64,000 nt of DNA from Canibacter sp052085365 (GCA_052085365.1 JBQDFP010000002.1:186001-250000); one strand, 5' to 3'. Positions 41,924 through 50,728 are shown, counted from the first letter of the stretch. The notes: generated from the letters alone by a model not told the origin. Numbers and translations: made by a program.

Positions 41924-43189
41924 GTGATTGACTTGAATTTGCTGCGCACCCAGCCAGAACTGCTCAAAGAATCTCAGCGTGCTCGTGGAAACGACGAAAA
42001 TACTGTTGATGCGGCGGTTGCTGCTGACGAATCCTGGCGTGAAGCGCTCAGCTTCTTTGAAGCGCTGCGTGCTGAACAAAACCAGTTGAGTGCACGGGTC
42101 AAAACCGCCGCGAAAGAAGACAAGCCCGCGTTGATTGCGCAGGCAAAAGAGCTCGCGGGCCGAGTGAAAGACGCAAACGCGGAAGCCAACGCCGCTGAAG
42201 AAATCGCTAAGAATGCGGCAATGCGTATCGAAAACGTCATTATCGATGGGGTACCGTCCGGCGGCGAAGAAGACTTTGTGACACTGCGAACCGTGGGGGA
42301 AGTTCCCACGTTTGAATTTGCCGCACGCGACCATCTTGAAATAGGCGAACTGCTCGGCGCAATCGATATGCAACGTGGTGCAAAGGTCTCTGGCGCACGG
42401 TTTTATTTCCTGCGCGGAGTAGGTGCCCGCCTCGAACTCGCTCTCATGAACATGGCACTGCAACGCGCAATCGACACAGGCTTCACGCCGATGATCACTC
42501 CGACACTGGTGAAGCCAGACATTATGCGCGGAACCGGTTTCTTAGGGGAACACGCAGACGAGGTGTACCACCTGGACGACGACGACCTCTTCCTGACCGG
42601 CACGAGCGAGGTTGCGCTCGCCGGGTACCACTCTGACGAAATCCTTGACCTGGAAGCTGGTCCGATTCGCTACGCGGGCTGGTCTACGTGTTATCGCAAA
42701 GAAGCCGGTTCGCACGGCAAAGATACCCGCGGAATTCTACGTGTCCATCAGTTTAATAAGCTTGAAATGTTCGTCTATGCGCATCCGGACGACGCCGAAG
42801 CAGAGCATGAGCGGCTTGTCGCTTGGCAGGAAGAAATGCTGCAGGCGCTCGGCCTGACCTATCGCGTGATCGACGTTGCCACAGGCGACCTGGGCTCAAG
42901 CGCAGCACGAAAATTTGATATTGAGGCGTGGATCCCGACACAAGATACTTATCGAGAGCTCACCTCAACGAGTAACTGCACCACCTATCAGGCGCGACGA
43001 CTCCAGACGCGCTACCGGACCGACTCTGGAAAGACAGCACCGGTCGCGACTCTGAACGGTACCCTTGCAACCACTCGGTGGATCGTTGCGCTTCTCGAAA
43101 CACATCAACAAGCCGACGGCAGCGTGCGTGTCCCCGAAGCATTGCAGCCATATATGGGTGGGTTAAGTGTACTCACCCCAGAAGGGTAG
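41924..43189 (+). CDS. serS: Seryl-tRNA synthetase
   Basis: 421 residues. Charges tRNA-Ser. The N-terminal coiled-coil arm that grips tRNA spans about 25-105. Class II motif 2 is STCYRKEAGSHGKDTRGILR near 250-270 and motif 3 is NGTLATTRWIVALLE near 376-390. GTG 41924 (protein starting IDLNLLRTQPELL after Met) matches the family N-terminus, so the longer open frame upstream is rejected. Two of its substrates, tRNA-Ser UGA and GCU, are also in the window. A HAD gene starts 3 bp after the stop. Confidence 0.97.
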   Translation: MIDLNLLRTQPELLKESQRARGNDENTVDAAVAADESWREALSFFEALRAEQNQLSARVKTAAKEDKPALIAQAKELAGRVKDANAEANAAEEIAKNAAMRIENVIIDGVPSGGEEDFVTLRTVGEVPTFEFAARDHLEIGELLGAIDMQRGAKVSGARFYFLRGVGARLELALMNMALQRAIDTGFTPMITPTLVKPDIMRGTGFLGEHADEVYHLDDDDLFLTGTSEVALAGYHSDEILDLEAGPIRYAGWSTCYRKEAGSHGKDTRGILRVHQFNKLEMFVYAHPDDAEAEHERLVAWQEEMLQALGLTYRVIDVATGDLGSSAARKFDIEAWIPTQDTYRELTSTSNCTTYQARRLQTRYRTDSGKTAPVATLNGTLATTRWIVALLETHQQADGSVRVPEALQPYMGGLSVLTPEG

Positions 43190-43192
43190 TCA

Positions 43193-44014
43193 TTGACGGA
43201 AAAACGCCTGGTCGCTCTCGACCTCGACGGAACTGTGCTGTTTCATGATGAAACCGTCGACCCAGAAGTCAAAGAAGCAGTGCAACGGCTTGACCGTGAC
43301 CCCGGTACCGAAGTTGTTGTCGCAACTGGCCGTTCGGTGGATGCAGCGCTCGCCATTGTTGAACTGCTGAAGATTCGTCCCACCTGGGTTATCTGCGCGA
43401 ACGGTGCGATAGTGCTCAAACGAGACCCCCTTGCCGGTCGGTCATACCGTCGTGAATTCATTGAAACATTTGATACTACTGAGGTGCTCAACAAGATTCG
43501 ACCGCATCTGGTTGACGCGCGTTACGCAGTTGAAGACGGGTACGGCAAAATTTGGCACACTGACTTTATTCCCGATACGGCGCTGCCACATAATCAACGT
43601 CACGTTGAATTTGACAAGTTGCTCGGCATTCAAGCTTCACGCGTGGTTGTAGCGTCCCCGGGGCAAGCACTCGAAGACTTTCTCAAAATTGTTGAACGCA
43701 TCGGTATTACAAGCGTCACCTACGCGATTGGCCATACCGCGTGGCTTGACCTCGCCCCTGACGGAATCACGAAAGCAAGCGCGCTCGAACGAGTCAATGG
43801 ACAGCTGCGAATTCCGCGCACGAACGTTTTTGCGGCTGGCGACGGCGACAACGACAGTGAGATGTTGCGTTGGGCTGGCAAGCACGGTGCCGCTGTCGTC
43901 ATGGGTCAAGCAACCGACCAGGTCAAGAAGCTCGCCACATGGGTTACCGGGAGCGTTGAAGAGAAGGGGCTGCTGACAGCGCTCAAGCGGTGGCACCCGC
44001 TGCTGCAGGACTAG
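43193..44014 (+). CDS. HAD-IIB (Cof-type) phosphatase
   Basis: 273 residues. The nucleophile loop ALDLDGTVLFHDE is near 8-20, VATGRSVDAALAIV near 45-58 gives motif II, and FAAGDGDNDSEMLRWAG near 216-232 is the C-terminal acidic motif, with a large type IIB cap between. Likely a sugar-phosphate or cofactor phosphatase. The TTG at 43193 has GAAGGG upstream and follows serS by 3 bp, so the two are co-transcribed. Confidence 0.9.
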   Translation: MTEKRLVALDLDGTVLFHDETVDPEVKEAVQRLDRDPGTEVVVATGRSVDAALAIVELLKIRPTWVICANGAIVLKRDPLAGRSYRREFIETFDTTEVLNKIRPHLVDARYAVEDGYGKIWHTDFIPDTALPHNQRHVEFDKLLGIQASRVVVASPGQALEDFLKIVERIGITSVTYAIGHTAWLDLAPDGITKASALERVNGQLRIPRTNVFAAGDGDNDSEMLRWAGKHGAAVVMGQATDQVKKLATWVTGSVEEKGLLTALKRWHPLLQD

Positions 44015-44033
44015 AAAAAGTTCGCTCTTCAAT

Positions 44034-44062
44034 TTCACATTGGGCTGAAAAACCCGTAAGCT
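44034..44062 (+). promoter_or_regulatory. Promoter of tRNA-Ser (UGA)
   Basis: TTCACA at 44034-44039, exactly 17 bp, then TAAGCT at 44057-44062; the tRNA begins 8 nt after the -10 box. The spacer contains a small GGG/CCC hairpin. Confidence 0.6.
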
Positions 44063-44070
44063 CTTCTCTT

Positions 44071-44153
44071 GGAGAGTTGTCCGAGTGGCCGAAGGAACTG
44101 GTCTTGAAAACCAGCAGGCGAAAGCCTCAAGGGTTCGAATCCCTTACTCTCCG
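44071..44153 (+). tRNA. tRNA-Ser (anticodon UGA)
   Basis: Acceptor GGAGAGT pairs with ACTCTCC at 44146-44152, with a G discriminator. The anticodon stem CTGGT/ACCAG holds TGA, and the long variable arm (GCAGGCGAAAGCCTC) is typical of type II serine tRNAs. CCA is not encoded. It reads UCA and related serine codons. Confidence 0.95.
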
Positions 44154-44167
44154 CGTTGAAGAAATAA

Positions 44168-44214
44168 CCTCCGACCAGGTGCTTGTCGCCCAGTAGTCGG
44201 AGGCTATTTTATTT
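44168..44214 (+). terminator. Intrinsic terminator after tRNA-Ser (UGA)
   Basis: CCTCCGAC pairs with GTCGGAGG across a 20-base loop and is followed by a T-rich run (CTATTTTATTT). Confidence 0.75.
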
Positions 44215-44222
44215 AAGCGGTC

Positions 44223-44504
44223 TCATAACCCGATGTTCATCAGGATGCTTCCCGCAATCCACAACACGACGACAGCACTCACGGTGAAGGCTGGGACGCT
44301 CCACCAGCGCCAGCTGCGACGTATCGCTGGGAACACGCACACCACTCCGATAAGACACGGTACCCAGAGCCCGGTTGTCGCGAGCCCGTGACCATACTTA
44401 ATTTGAGTGAGGTTCTGCCCGCCACCGGTCATGACGAGTAACGGGCCGACAACATAAGCCAGAACGTATGCGAGCACACAACCAGCGAACGTAAAACCAA
44501 TCAA
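44223..44504 (-). CDS. Small hypothetical membrane protein
   Basis: 93 residues with three predicted membrane helices (about 3-23, 43-60 and 70-90) and a basic loop AIRRSWRWW between the last two. I do not recognise a family. The TTG at 44504 is the only usual start in the frame, which closes with a stop eight codons upstream; no clear ribosome site is seen. It is convergent with the tRNA-Ser terminator and lies at the left edge of an accessory region. Confidence 0.5.
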   Translation of the reverse strand: MIGFTFAGCVLAYVLAYVVGPLLVMTGGGQNLTQIKYGHGLATTGLWVPCLIGVVCVFPAIRRSWRWWSVPAFTVSAVVVLWIAGSILMNIGL

Positions 44505-45115
44505 TAGAGCAATATGTTTTTGTTCCTATTTCTCGTATCGACCTGCATGCCACCGACCATACGAGGTAATGTTCCTGTTGTCACCCCGACTAAATCGACC
44601 GCTGCGTACTCTGCGGACCCACAGGCGGGAATACGGACGCCGAACGTGCTCGGGCATCGTACAGAAAGAAATTTCTTCGTTCACCATCCGGCCGGGTACA
44701 CATACGGGCGCAACCTCCCGAGCTGGAATTGTTCAATCTCGTCGAGCGCGGTTTTGAGCCGGTCGTCGCCGGGACGATGCTGTTCAAAGATAGGGAGAAG
44801 GCGAATGACGCACTTCTTGGCCCAGCCGATCAGCTGACATCGGTCAACTTCTGACAGAGTCAGATCTTCGACGTCAGGAGATACCTTCGGCAAGTTCACC
44901 ATGTCGACAAACTTACCGACGGTGACCGGCGAACGCATCAACTTCCTTAACGCGAGAGTCCGCTTGTGCCAAATCGAAAGTTTTGAAGTCGTTATCAAGC
45001 GCTGAAAGGTATGAGAGTGTCGTCGGGATAGGCTTATGCTCAATCTAGGCAGCATACTTTTGGTCCATCCGTTTAGTCTGAAGCGCTGGCGGAATGACAT
45101 GAGATTGGAAACAAA
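44505..45115. other. Gap without an intact gene (gene relic inside)
   Basis: About 610 bases between the small membrane protein and the FCD regulator. It holds the minus-strand relic listed at 44681-44938 plus downstream debris in other frames. I see no tRNA-derived repeat, insertion-sequence end or other intact gene in it. Confidence 0.5.
44681..44938 (-). pseudogene. Truncated Imm-5-like putative immunity protein gene
   Basis: An 85-codon frame starts at ATG 44938 with AAGGA spaced 5 nt before it. Its middle, with LIGWAKKCVIRLLPIFEQH and then RPGDDRLKTALDEI, resembles the first half of the actinobacterial 'putative immunity protein' (Imm-5-like) family, whose members are about 150-180 residues. 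The helix-rich alanine-repeat second half is missing; the frame ends in PAGW and debris follows in other frames toward 44560. I read it as a decayed gene, not a functional one. The family match is from memory of its pattern. Confidence 0.4.
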
Positions 45116-45841
45116 TTGAAAGTGGACTATCTCGCAAACTGGAATAAGTTGCTTCCAGAGGAGAGAGTCCTTGCGTTGAACATTTGTGAGCGAACTAAGC
45201 CCGTCGGCGCCGCTGTAGCGCAAAGAATACTGAAGGCGTCTGGCTTTGATCGCAGCCAAGCGTCAGCGACGAGGTATTTGCAGGCGTTAGATCGAGCCTC
45301 ATTTACTTACGCCAAGGGACGCGCTGGACGATTAGTCGCGGATGGGGCACGCCTGTTTGTTAAGAGCCAAGTCTGGTTGCAGGCGCGTGACAATGCAGTG
45401 AGCCAACTGTTTGAAGATACTTCAATGAGCGATCTGGTGGATCTGCTTATTTTGCGTAAAGGAATCGAAGCTGCGGCGATTCCTCTGGCCGTTGAGCGAG
45501 CAGAGGATGAAGATATCACTCGAATCGAAGAAACAATTCGTGCATACGATGAACACGCTGAAGAGGGATCTGACTTTTCATCAGATGCAATCAATTTCCA
45601 TTTGTACCTTTGTGAGGCGACGCACAGCCCAACTTTCCGCCTGGTTGCTCAGACTCTTATTCCTGAGATGGGGCGTTTAGAGCCGATGCTGGTTGCAAGT
45701 GCTCGTATGTCGGGAAAGCGAACCGCTTCTCAGGACAGCCATCGGCGCATTTGGGAAGCGTTGCAAGCGCGAGACGCGAACCTCGCGAAAAAGCTGATGG
45801 CCGATCATTTTGACGAAATGATCTCGTTGCTTTCAGCGTAA
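45116..45841 (+). CDS. FCD-domain transcriptional regulator (FadR/GntR-like)
   Basis: 241 residues. The C-terminal two thirds (about 95-238) is an FCD effector domain: LVDLLILRKGIEAAAIPLAV, the metal-site region INFHLYLCEATHSP, a DSHRRIWEAL helix and a final DHFDEM histidine. The N-terminal 80 residues form a helix-turn-helix that looks more like an IclR-type winged helix (VAQRILKASGFDRSQASATR) than the standard GntR one. Such proteins bind organic acids. The TTG at 45116 has only a weak GGAA site. It is upstream of the MFS, amidohydrolase and ThDP genes and presumably controls them via the repeat at 45886-45905. Confidence 0.75.
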   Translation: MKVDYLANWNKLLPEERVLALNICERTKPVGAAVAQRILKASGFDRSQASATRYLQALDRASFTYAKGRAGRLVADGARLFVKSQVWLQARDNAVSQLFEDTSMSDLVDLLILRKGIEAAAIPLAVERAEDEDITRIEETIRAYDEHAEEGSDFSSDAINFHLYLCEATHSPTFRLVAQTLIPEMGRLEPMLVASARMSGKRTASQDSHRRIWEALQARDANLAKKLMADHFDEMISLLSA

Positions 45842-45885
45842 TTCTGGTGCTCAAGTTTATCCAAAAATTTTCTTGCCCAAAATCA

Positions 45886-45905
45886 CTTCCTAATTTTTGA
45901 GGAAG
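45886..45905. promoter_or_regulatory. Inverted repeat in the catabolic operon promoter
   Basis: CTTCCT and AGGAAG are perfect 6-bp arms around 8 A/T-rich bases. A TATTCT -10-like box begins 5 bp downstream at 45910, and the MFS start is at 45961, so the site overlaps the place of the -35 box. The FCD regulator is the natural candidate to bind it. Confidence 0.45.
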
Positions 45906-45960
45906 CATGTATTCTGTTCGAACTGCGTAGTTTTAATTCTTGATTCAAAGGTGATAGAGG

Positions 45961-47271
45961 ATGAATGACAAAGTAGATTCCGAAAACTTAGTAACAACAG
46001 ATAACAAGAGAGCGCGCCGTGCAGCTGTCGGCGCGATGGTTGGGACTTCCCTTGAGTTCTATGACTTTTATGTTTACGCAACAGCTTCAGCCCTGGTGTT
46101 TGGCACTATTTTCTTCCCAGAAAATGAGAACCCATTTATCGGGACGATGGCGTCATTTGCAATCTTCGGCGTTGGATTCCTCGCACGTCCACTAGGGGCA
46201 ATCGTGTTCGGTCACTTTGGTGACACGATCGGTCGAAAGCAAACTTTGATCTGGTCACTCCTCATCATGGGTGGTGCGACATTCGCAATTGGATTTGTTC
46301 CGAGCTATGCAAGTATTGGTCTCGCAGCTCCGCTGATACTCGTTTGTCTGCGACTTATTCAAGGCTTTGCGATTGGTGGCGAGTGGGGTGGCGCAGCTCT
46401 CATTTCTACTGAAAGTGCGCCAAAAGGGCGAGCAAACTTTTTCGGCGCCTTTACACAGATGGGATCACCAGCGGGGACAGTAATGTCGTCAGGAATGTTT
46501 GCCCTGGTCGGGCTCGGGGGAGATCAGATCCTTATCGACTGGGCTTGGCGTGTACCGTTCTTGTTCTCAGGCGTTTTGGTCATTGTGGGGCTCATTCTGA
46601 GACTCCGGCTAGAAGAATCACCAGTCTTCCAAAAAGCGATCCAAAAACAACAGCAAAAGAAACTTCCGTTTGTTGCAGTATTTAAGAAGGAATGGAAATC
46701 GGTTATTGCCGGCGTCTTCTTGGTTGCGCATGGTATCGGCGGCTTCTATGTTACCGGCACGCTGTTTCTTTCGTACGCAACCCAACAAGTTGAGCTTGAT
46801 AGTGCGCCGATTCTATTGGCGCAGACCATTGCTGCGGCCTCAAGCTTTGTGACCTTCCCACTGGTCGCAATGTGGGGTGACCGGGTCGGTCCTCGAAATA
46901 TTGTGATTCTTTCTGCTGTGCTCGCCGGAGTTTTCGCTGCTCCTCACTTCCTGATGACGTTAACTGGAAACTATGTCCTCATCTCAATTATGTTGATCCT
47001 CACTCAGACAATTGGAGCGGGAGCTTGGGTGTGTATACCCGACTTTTTGAGTCGAGCATTCGACCCGGTTACCCGGTACACAGGTATTTCGCTGGCATAT
47101 CAAATTGCAGCGATTCTATTTGGCGGCTTGCTCCCTACAGGTGGAGCGGCATTGCTCGCAGTCACCCATGGAGGCGTTATCGGCCCGGTCCTCATTCTTG
47201 TGGGACTTTGTGTCCTTGTGGTTATTGGAGCAGTTTGGATTTCCAAAATTATTAAGGAGCGAGAAGCATGA
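45961..47271 (+). CDS. MFS transporter, metabolite:H+ symporter (MHS) family
   Basis: 436 residues, about 12 membrane helices. GTSLEFYDFYVYATASAL near 24-41 and RPLGAIVFGHFGDTIGRKQT near 77-96 are the MHS pattern (ShiA, ProP, KgtP and dicarboxylate carriers). IGGEWGGAALISTESAP near 136-152 is also typical. It should import an organic acid or zwitterion with protons. AGAGG lies just before the ATG. It is the first gene of a tight operon with an amidohydrolase (4-nt overlap) and a ThDP enzyme, so its substrate is probably theirs. Confidence 0.88.
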   Translation: MNDKVDSENLVTTDNKRARRAAVGAMVGTSLEFYDFYVYATASALVFGTIFFPENENPFIGTMASFAIFGVGFLARPLGAIVFGHFGDTIGRKQTLIWSLLIMGGATFAIGFVPSYASIGLAAPLILVCLRLIQGFAIGGEWGGAALISTESAPKGRANFFGAFTQMGSPAGTVMSSGMFALVGLGGDQILIDWAWRVPFLFSGVLVIVGLILRLRLEESPVFQKAIQKQQQKKLPFVAVFKKEWKSVIAGVFLVAHGIGGFYVTGTLFLSYATQQVELDSAPILLAQTIAAASSFVTFPLVAMWGDRVGPRNIVILSAVLAGVFAAPHFLMTLTGNYVLISIMLILTQTIGAGAWVCIPDFLSRAFDPVTRYTGISLAYQIAAILFGGLLPTGGAALLAVTHGGVIGPVLILVGLCVLVVIGAVWISKIIKEREA

Positions 47272-48707
47272 ATAAAGTAATTGAGTACCAAGCCCCTTGG
47301 ATCATTGGATTTCAAGACGGAGAACATCGTGTTCTCGAAAATGGGGCGATTGTAATTGACGGGGACACTATTGTTCATGTCGGTCGACGGGGGCAGGTTC
47401 CAAGTGCTGAGATTATTGAGACAAGTTCAATTATTGCGCCAGGGTTTATTTCTCTTCATTGTCACATGAATGAGTCACCGGTGGACAAGGGCCTCGCAGA
47501 AGATATGGACAAGCGCCAGTTCTGGTCTACGAACCTCATCGAGATCCTGCCTCCGAGGTCCCAAGCTCTCTCGACCGAAGACGCGCACGTATGCGCACGC
47601 ATTTCAGTGGCGGAGCATATTCGTACGGGCGCGACAACAGTCATGCAGATGGGTATAGAGAGCGATTACATCGCTGAGCTGTGCAAAAAAGTTGGGCTCC
47701 GAGCATATATTGCAGAGGCGTACCGCTCTGGACGCTGGTTCACTGATGACGGTCTAACGGTTCAATATGACTGGGCAGAGGATGATGGTTTTGCTGACTT
47801 TAATCGCGGTCTTGAATTCGCTCGTCGATACAAGAACCCCGACCATAAGGACTTGGTGACCGGGTTCCTTAACCCGTCCCAGGTAGATACGTGCTCGGAA
47901 AGATTACTACGTGCAACCAAGCAAGCTTCGGAAGAAGAAGGCTTTAAAATTCAGATTCATGCGGCCCAGTCGTACTCAGAATTCCATGAGATGACCCGTC
48001 GACACGGACTGACACCGGTGGAATGGTTAGATCGTGTCGGACTTCTGGGTCCTAACACACTAATTGGACATGGCCTGTTTCTTACAGGGACGAGCTGGAC
48101 CAATTTTCACGGTGATGATCTCGGTATTCTCGCACGATCGGGAACTGGTGTTGTCTACAACCCGTGGGTGTTTGGACGCAACGGAATCGCGATGGAAACT
48201 TTTGCAGAATACGGTCGACGTGGTGTGCCTGTCACACTCGGTACGGACACCACAACTCAGTCGATCCTGCTTTCCGCAAGGTGGGCGTCGATCATTACAA
48301 AGATTCTCGAGAAGCGATCAGACGTTGGTGAGGCGCGTGAAATGTTCAATGCTCTCACAGTTCGGGCGGCTGAGAGTTTGGGGCGCGATGATCTAGGGCG
48401 ACTCGCGCCGGGAGCCAAGGCCGATATGGTCTTTTGGAAACCGGACTCAATTTTTACAGCGCCGCTACGAGACCCCATTCGAAATATTATTTATTATGCG
48501 GAAGCTCAAGATATTGAACAGACGATTATCTCTGGCAAGCCTGTTTATCAAGACGGAATGGTAAACGGTTTAGACGAGTCTCAAGACCTTGCGGACCTGC
48601 AGAAGGTTTCCGAACGGGTGTGGGAAAACTGGCAGCGCTACGATTGGGCGGACCGAAGCGTGGATACACATGTGCCAGCGAGCTACAGCCCATTTGAACT
48701 GGACTAG
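47268..48707 (+). CDS. Metal-dependent amidohydrolase (SsnA/TrzN/cytosine deaminase-like)
   Basis: 479 residues. Amidohydrolase superfamily with the metal ligands intact: His64-x-His66 in SLHCHMNES, a histidine in QIHAAQS near 233, LIGHG near 267 and the aspartate in LGTDTT near 327. The N- and C-terminal beta-sandwich caps (GAIVIDGDTIVHVGR; GAKADMVFWKPDS) are typical of the deaminase/chlorohydrolase branch. The reaction is likely deamination or hydrolysis of a cyclic or guanidino/amidine substrate; which one I cannot tell. It overlaps the MFS gene by 4 nt, and the ThDP enzyme follows after 18 bp. Base composition is A+T-rich relative to flanking housekeeping genes. Confidence 0.85.
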   Translation: MNKVIEYQAPWIIGFQDGEHRVLENGAIVIDGDTIVHVGRRGQVPSAEIIETSSIIAPGFISLHCHMNESPVDKGLAEDMDKRQFWSTNLIEILPPRSQALSTEDAHVCARISVAEHIRTGATTVMQMGIESDYIAELCKKVGLRAYIAEAYRSGRWFTDDGLTVQYDWAEDDGFADFNRGLEFARRYKNPDHKDLVTGFLNPSQVDTCSERLLRATKQASEEEGFKIQIHAAQSYSEFHEMTRRHGLTPVEWLDRVGLLGPNTLIGHGLFLTGTSWTNFHGDDLGILARSGTGVVYNPWVFGRNGIAMETFAEYGRRGVPVTLGTDTTTQSILLSARWASIITKILEKRSDVGEAREMFNALTVRAAESLGRDDLGRLAPGAKADMVFWKPDSIFTAPLRDPIRNIIYYAEAQDIEQTIISGKPVYQDGMVNGLDESQDLADLQKVSERVWENWQRYDWADRSVDTHVPASYSPFELD

Positions 48708-48725
48708 TGGGGGCAAAGAGGGGAA

Positions 48726-50366
48726 ATGAGTCAACAAAGTTCTATTGTCACGACCGGTGGGGATGCTCTTGTCGAGGCTCTCGTAGTTGAAGGTGTCGAT
48801 AAGATTTTTGGGCTTCCAGGCATCCAACTTGATCCAGTTTTTGATGCGCTTTACCGTAACGGGGAAGAAATTAGCCTTGTCACTGCTCGTCATGAGCAGG
48901 CTGTCACGTATATGGCAGACGGGTACAGTCGAAGGTCACATCGTCCCGGTGTGGGGATAGTGGTTCCAGGCCCAGGTTTCTTGAACTCTACCGCAGGCCT
49001 CGCGACTGCATACGCGTGCGGGTCAAAAGTGTTACTCATCGTGGGTCAGATCTCCTCAGATTTGGTTGGACTTGGTCGAGGGGCGTTGCATGAGCTACCT
49101 GACCAGCTCGGGATCATCCAACGCCTTTCCAGATGGTCATACAGCATCAAAGATCCAGACGAAGTTGCTGAGTCTGTGCGGGCAGCTTTCCAGTACCTTG
49201 AGAGTAATCCAGGTCCTGCAGTGCTCGAAATACCGGCAGACGTCTTGAGACTTCCCGCGAAAGATGCAGGAAAGCCCGTTGAAGCAATGGCTCATGCCGA
49301 AACGTCATCTCTCGTTCAACAGGCGGGCTTTGATGAAATCAAAGCGTCTCTTGAACGTATTTCGAAGGCCAAGAATCCAGTGGTTATTCTTGGCGGTGGT
49401 CTGCGGTATGCAAGGTCTCCTGAAATTGCGACCAAATTTATCGAACACCTTCAACTGTGCGCAGTCGTTACCGACAACGGGAAAGGAAGCGTGCCCGCCA
49501 GCCACCCACTCGTGTTTGAAAGGTCCGGATTTGAAAGTCTCCAGAAGGATGCAGACCTAATTATTGGAATCGGTACCCGGTTCGTTGACGCTGAAGCTCA
49601 AGCCCTCGCCAGCGACTCCAGCGAGGTGATACTAATTAACACGGATGTCAGTCTCTCAGAACGGCTCGGTTTGCACGGCGCGCAGATACTTGTCGACTGG
49701 GAAGAATATATGCGAATCGGCCTTAGCGAACTGGAAAGCGTGGAGCGCGGTGATTCACAGGCGAACCGCCTGTCAGCTGCACGTCGGTCGGTCAGTGCGA
49801 AAGAGCATGAAGCCCAAGAAACTATTCAATACTTGCAGGTCATTCAGGAGGTTTTTCCGCAATCAGGAACCATAGTCGCTGACTACACACAGCTCGGTTA
49901 TTGCGCGAGTTTCACATACCCTGTAGAAAGCCAAAATGCTTTTCTATGGCCGGGGTATCAAGGTACGCTGGGCTATAGTTTTGCAACAGGAATCGGAGCA
50001 GCCCTAGCTGATTCAGGCCCAGTCCTAGTAATTATTGGCGACGGCGGCTTCTCCTGGACGATGGAAGAACTCTCAACCGTAGCTCGCTACAGACCGAACC
50101 TCATTACTTTGATTGTTAACGATGGACACTACGGGAATGTTCGACGTATACAAAAGAGTCAATACGGTGGGCGAGAAATCGCTTCGGATCTGACAAACCC
50201 GAACTTTGTGAAACTCGCGGAAGCATTTGATATAGACGCGGTAACCGCGAAATCCGCGTCGGAGCTCCGTCAAGAGTTGGAAAATGCTTGTCGGGCCTCA
50301 GCTCCCCAAATCATTGAGCTGACGGTTCCGGAACTACCGTCACCGTGGGGTCTGGGATATAAATAA
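48726..50366 (+). CDS. Thiamine diphosphate-dependent enzyme of unknown specificity
   Basis: 546 residues, three-domain acetolactate synthase/decarboxylase fold. The N-terminal Pyr domain has the catalytic glutamate Glu57 in ARHEQAVTYMADGYSR. The middle domain is at about 200-330. The ThDP/magnesium site starts with GDGGFSWTMEEL near 438 and ends NDGHYGN near 464-470. The family includes acetolactate synthase, glyoxylate carboligase, 2-oxoacid decarboxylases and diketone hydrolases; no FAD-site evidence or regulatory subunit gene points to acetolactate synthase. It is the last gene of the MFS-amidohydrolase operon and should act on the product of the amidohydrolase. GAGGGG precedes the ATG. 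Confidence 0.85.
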   Translation: MSQQSSIVTTGGDALVEALVVEGVDKIFGLPGIQLDPVFDALYRNGEEISLVTARHEQAVTYMADGYSRRSHRPGVGIVVPGPGFLNSTAGLATAYACGSKVLLIVGQISSDLVGLGRGALHELPDQLGIIQRLSRWSYSIKDPDEVAESVRAAFQYLESNPGPAVLEIPADVLRLPAKDAGKPVEAMAHAETSSLVQQAGFDEIKASLERISKAKNPVVILGGGLRYARSPEIATKFIEHLQLCAVVTDNGKGSVPASHPLVFERSGFESLQKDADLIIGIGTRFVDAEAQALASDSSEVILINTDVSLSERLGLHGAQILVDWEEYMRIGLSELESVERGDSQANRLSAARRSVSAKEHEAQETIQYLQVIQEVFPQSGTIVADYTQLGYCASFTYPVESQNAFLWPGYQGTLGYSFATGIGAALADSGPVLVIIGDGGFSWTMEELSTVARYRPNLITLIVNDGHYGNVRRIQKSQYGGREIASDLTNPNFVKLAEAFDIDAVTAKSASELRQELENACRASAPQIIELTVPELPSPWGLGYK

Positions 50367-50425
50367 TAGAGATAGTAGCCGAGGTCTAGCGTAGGTGTTA
50401 CAAGCGAGGGCACGGTGTGAAGTGA

Positions 50426-50683
50426 ATTGAACATGGTGACTGGCTCGTCACGATTAATAGTGTGGATCTGAACGTCACTGATGAGCTTATGCTCAAGAAT
50501 TTATTCGATGAAGCTCCGCCTGATCGCACGGTGTATATGATGACAAACCTTTCTGCTACCTATAATTTCGCGAGCGTGACCGGAAACAAGGCTTTACAAA
50601 TTCCAGCTGATACGGCCGCTGACGGTGTCTTAGCGGTTTCACCGACCATGGCGGGAGCCAAGTTCTACTTCAACGTCCAGTAA
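50426..50683 (+). pseudogene. Relic of a secreted DUF4352-like lipoprotein gene
   Basis: An open frame of 85 codons lacks a normal start, a signal peptide and a ribosome site. GDWLVTINSVDLNVTDE followed by APPDRTVYMMTNLSATY resembles the C-terminal beta-sandwich of actinobacterial secreted DUF4352-like proteins. After SATY the text jumps to FASVTGNKALQ and a plausible family C-terminus (GVLAVSPTMAGAKFYFNVQ), so both the 5' half and an internal piece seem deleted. A GTG at 50462 could express a 73-residue fragment. The family link is by eye. Confidence 0.4.
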
Positions 50684-50694
50684 CCCGTCAGCAA

Positions 50695-50728
50695 TGAACC
50701 CCCCTCACTGAAGCCAGGAGGGGGTTCA
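50695..50728. terminator. Hairpin between the relic and mvaS
   Basis: TGAACCCCCCTC pairs with GAGGGGGTTCA with one bulged C, around the loop ACTGAAGCCAG. No T tract follows on either strand, but its position suits a two-way terminator for the catabolic operon and the mevalonate operon. Confidence 0.65.
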
